Assembly: GCA_016290695.1 (NCBI GenBank)
Contig: JAEEUX010000121.1
Coordinates: 1 to 7,637 of the forward strand
Direction: 5' to 3'
Origin: Oscillospiraceae bacterium
GTDB lineage: Bacteria; Bacillota; Clostridia; Oscillospirales; Oscillospiraceae
DNA: 7,637 nucleotides
Within the stretch, counting starts at the first letter, position 1. Each line of letters opens with the position of its first letter. The position numbers and the translations under genes were made by a program. The notes beneath the pieces were generated by a model that ran no database searches, was not told the DNA's origin, and worked only from the letters and a program-made list of their open reading frames with translations. This document shows positions 5,905 through 7,637 of this stretch, piece after piece.

Positions 5905-5928
5905 AAATCAAATAGCTTGTGATAAAAT
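5900..5928 (+). promoter_or_regulatory. Probable promoter of the TRIC-family gene
   Basis: An extended -10 element TGATAAAAT (TG at 5920-5921, TAAAAT at 5923-5928) stands 17 bp from a weak -35 TTTTCA (5900-5905, four of six consensus bases). It would start transcription near 5935, about 30 nt before the GTG. The -35 overlaps the terminator's T-tail, a compact arrangement that separates the two transcription units. Confidence 0.5.
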
Positions 5929-5965
5929 AAACCGGTATGATTTTTAAGTCAAGGAGGGACAGACC

Positions 5966-6598
5966 GTGGAACTTCTGGTTTTCGTCCTTGAAATTATTGG
6001 AACGGTGGCCTTCGCAATTTCCGGCGCGCTGACGGGACTGAGAAAAAACATGGATATTTTCGGCGTCTGCACGCTGGGCCTGACCGCTTCCGTCGGCGGG
6101 GGAGTGATACGCGATATTATACTCGGGATAACCCCGCCCGCGACCTTTACCGATCCTATTTATGCGCTCGTCGCAGTGATTACGTCGATTATCGTGTTTT
6201 TCCCCTTCGTGCGGCGTCTGCTTTTCAAAAGCAAACGAGCCTTCGACGTTCTTCTGCTTATTACCGACTCTCTCGGCCTCGGCATCTTCACCGTTTATGG
6301 GATAAATGCCGCCGTAAATGCCGGCTTCGGCAATAATATGTTCCTCGTTATCTTTGTCGCGGCGCTCACGGGTGTCGGCGGCGGAGTTCTGCGCGATATA
6401 TTCGCGGGCGATAGACCATATATTTTTGTAAAGCACATATACGCCTGCGCCTCGCTCGCCGGAGCAGTGCTATGCTATTTCATGTGGGGTTACTTTGGCA
6501 GGACATGGAGCATGCTCGCGGGATTTTTGCTTGTGTTCCTCATAAGAATGCTCGCGGCGCACTTTAAATGGAGTCTTCCGAAGGCTTCGGAGGTGTGA
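5966..6598 (+). CDS. TRIC/UPF0126 family membrane protein (YicG/YadS-like)
   Basis: This is a 210-residue inner-membrane protein, the usual length for the family. The family includes prokaryotic trimeric intracellular cation channels, which conduct K+, and E. coli YadS, reported as a glycine transporter, so the transported species here is open. It shows the typical internal duplication: a first half with SVGGGVIRDIILG (about 42-54) and a second with GVGGGVLRDIFAGDRP (136-151). Each half carries the diagnostic GGG-x-x-RD turn between hydrophobic helices; about seven membrane segments are expected. The start is GTG at 5966, set by AAGGAGG at 5951-5957, 8 nt upstream. It has its own likely promoter after the ABC terminator, so a functional link to the importer is not implied. 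Its stop is 5 nt from the convergent recombinase stop, with no terminator visible between. Confidence 0.93.
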   Translation: MELLVFVLEIIGTVAFAISGALTGLRKNMDIFGVCTLGLTASVGGGVIRDIILGITPPATFTDPIYALVAVITSIIVFFPFVRRLLFKSKRAFDVLLLITDSLGLGIFTVYGINAAVNAGFGNNMFLVIFVAALTGVGGGVLRDIFAGDRPYIFVKHIYACASLAGAVLCYFMWGYFGRTWSMLAGFLLVFLIRMLAAHFKWSLPKASEV

Positions 6599-6603
6599 GC
6601 ATT

Positions 6604-7620
6604 TTATTTCCGACGTCTGTTTGCGATGGGATTGGCACGCGCCGCTTCACGCAGACCCGTGTTTTCGACATGGGTGTATATCTGCGTCGTGTTAAGATTT
6701 TCGTGGCCGAGTACGTCCTGCAGCGTGCGGACGTCTACGCCGTTCTGGAGCATAAGCGTCGCAGCGGTGTGCCGGAGCTTGTGCGTTGTTATCTGCGTCG
6801 TGTCAAGCCCGGCGCGGAGAAGACTTTTCTCGACCATTTTCTGCACGCCACGGATGCTTATACGGCAGTTGTTGCGGCTGATAAAAAGCGCGTTCTTGTC
6901 TTTGTCCGCTATAGGCTCGGGGTCTCTTACCGCGAGATAATCATCAATAGCCTCGCGAACCTCGGGCGTTATGAAAACAAGGCGATCCTTATTGCCCTTA
7001 CCGTGGACGCGAATCGAATCCTCGGATAGGTCGGAAAGATTGATCCCCACAAGCTCGGAAACTCGCAGCCCGCAGCTCATGAAAAGCAGCAGGATACAAT
7101 AGTCGCGCGTTTCAAACGGGCCCTTCACTGCGTCAAGCAGGCGCTCGCATTCTTCTTCGTGCAGAAAATGGGGGAGCGACTTTTTCAGCTTCGGATTATC
7201 AAGCGCTTCGGCGGGGTTGTGCTCCACGAGATGAACGGTTTTCGTGAGGTAATTATAAAACGACCTTATCGCCGCAAGCTTGCGAGCACGGCTCACCGCG
7301 CTCAATCCGGAGTTAGTCTCGTCATGCGTCTTTAGCTTCTCGATGCCCTCGCGCTCGTTTGAAAGAAAATCGAGAAAATCGAGAATCGTCGAGGAATCGA
7401 CGGAGGCGATAAGCGGGATGTCGATTTTTGAAATATCGATGCTGTCGAAATCCGCGTCCGGCTTGACCATGCCGTTTTGAAGCATGACAAAGCGGAAAAA
7501 CATACGCAGGTCGAGATAATAACCCAAAACCGTCCTCGGAGAGTGGTTCAGGATGTTCTGATGGTATGAAAGAAAATCCTTTATCGCTCGCGGAGCCTCC
7601 GCCTTGTAGTTTACGGCCAT
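6604..7620 (-). CDS. XerC/XerD-like tyrosine recombinase
   Basis: This is a site-specific DNA recombinase of 338 residues on the minus strand. An N-terminal SAM-like core-binding domain (about 10-127) precedes the catalytic domain (about 145-325). All catalytic residues are present: Arg186 in CGLRVSELVG, Lys208 in GKGNKDR, His280 and Arg283 in THKLRHTAATLM, His306 in LGHENLNTTQ, and nucleophile Tyr315 in IYTH. Spacings (His280 to His306 to Tyr315) equal those of E. coli XerD. It is longer than XerC/XerD (about 300 residues) because of extra acidic sequence at about 51-105 in the N-terminal domain. The ATG at 7620 has GGAGGT 7-8 nt upstream (complement at 7627-7632). It could be a housekeeping Xer enzyme or an integrase of a small element. 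No att sites, excisionase or phage genes are seen, so the first is somewhat favoured. Confidence 0.92.
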   Translation of the reverse strand: MAVNYKAEAPRAIKDFLSYHQNILNHSPRTVLGYYLDLRMFFRFVMLQNGMVKPDADFDSIDISKIDIPLIASVDSSTILDFLDFLSNEREGIEKLKTHDETNSGLSAVSRARKLAAIRSFYNYLTKTVHLVEHNPAEALDNPKLKKSLPHFLHEEECERLLDAVKGPFETRDYCILLLFMSCGLRVSELVGINLSDLSEDSIRVHGKGNKDRLVFITPEVREAIDDYLAVRDPEPIADKDKNALFISRNNCRISIRGVQKMVEKSLLRAGLDTTQITTHKLRHTAATLMLQNGVDVRTLQDVLGHENLNTTQIYTHVENTGLREAARANPIANRRRK

Positions 7621-7626
7621 GTTTTC

Positions 7627-7632
7627 ACCTCC
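7627..7632 (-). promoter_or_regulatory. Ribosome-binding site of the recombinase gene
   Basis: Read on the minus strand this is GGAGGT, followed by GAAAAC and the ATG at 7620-7618. It is a strong match with proper spacing and fixes the recombinase start. The promoter lies beyond the window edge. Confidence 0.82.
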
Positions 7633-7637
7633 GATTA

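Noticed and set aside
4962..5906. 314-codon open frame on the minus strand opposite permease 2
   Set aside because: It is antisense to a convincing permease and runs into the operon terminator. Its product is charged and repetitive without recognisable domains.
5917..5941. Promoter made of TTGTGA and TATGAT before the TRIC gene
   Set aside because: The spacer is only 13 bp, too short for a housekeeping sigma factor. The extended -10 at 5920-5928 is a better candidate.
6568..7029. 153-codon plus-strand frame overlapping the end of the TRIC gene and the recombinase
   Set aside because: It is antisense to the recombinase catalytic domain, which has every active-site residue. The frame lacks a ribosome-binding site and family features.

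Overview
The window looks like chromosomal DNA from a Gram-positive Clostridia-type bacterium, most likely a gut Oscillospiraceae/Ruminococcaceae relative. This is inferred from strong AGGAGG ribosome-binding sites, TTG and GTG starts, a lipoprotein anchor followed by a Ser/Gly/Asn-rich linker, intermediate GC in genes with AT-rich promoters, and intrinsic terminators with T-runs. The taxonomic call is inference only.

Layout. Positions 1-134 hold the tail of an unidentified gene, closed by a strong intrinsic terminator. An AT-rich region follows, carrying two matching 18-bp palindromes (407-424 and 438-455), a consensus promoter (TTGACA, 17 bp, TATAAT) and a structured 5' leader of about 100 nt. 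This drives a four-gene sugar-type ABC importer: a lipoprotein binding protein (577-1947), a double-domain ATPase of the RbsA/MglA type (2246-3754) and two different RbsC-like permeases (3768-4790 and 4809-5840). A strong terminator closes the operon at about 5860-5904. A TRIC/UPF0126 membrane protein gene with its own likely promoter follows (5966-6598). It converges, with only 5 nt between stop codons, on a complete minus-strand XerC/XerD-like tyrosine recombinase gene (6604-7620).

How the genes work together. The binding protein would capture a ligand outside the membrane. The two permeases would form a heterodimeric channel powered by the ATPase. The order binding protein, ATPase, permease, permease is that of the galactofuranose (YtfQ-YtfR-YtfT-YjfF) and bifidobacterial fructose (FruE-FruK-FruF-FruG) importers, but the binding protein is divergent and the substrate cannot be read from sequence. 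No regulator or catabolic enzyme is in the window.

The most interesting points are non-coding or subtle. They are the twin operators 31 bp apart, one of which covers the -35 box; a leader RNA that can fold into a hairpin plus a three-way junction ending at the Shine-Dalgarno; a structured spacer of about 240 bp between the binding-protein and ATPase genes, bounded by two identical 32-bp copies of a near-perfect palindrome; and an ATPase whose first ABC signature motif is degraded.
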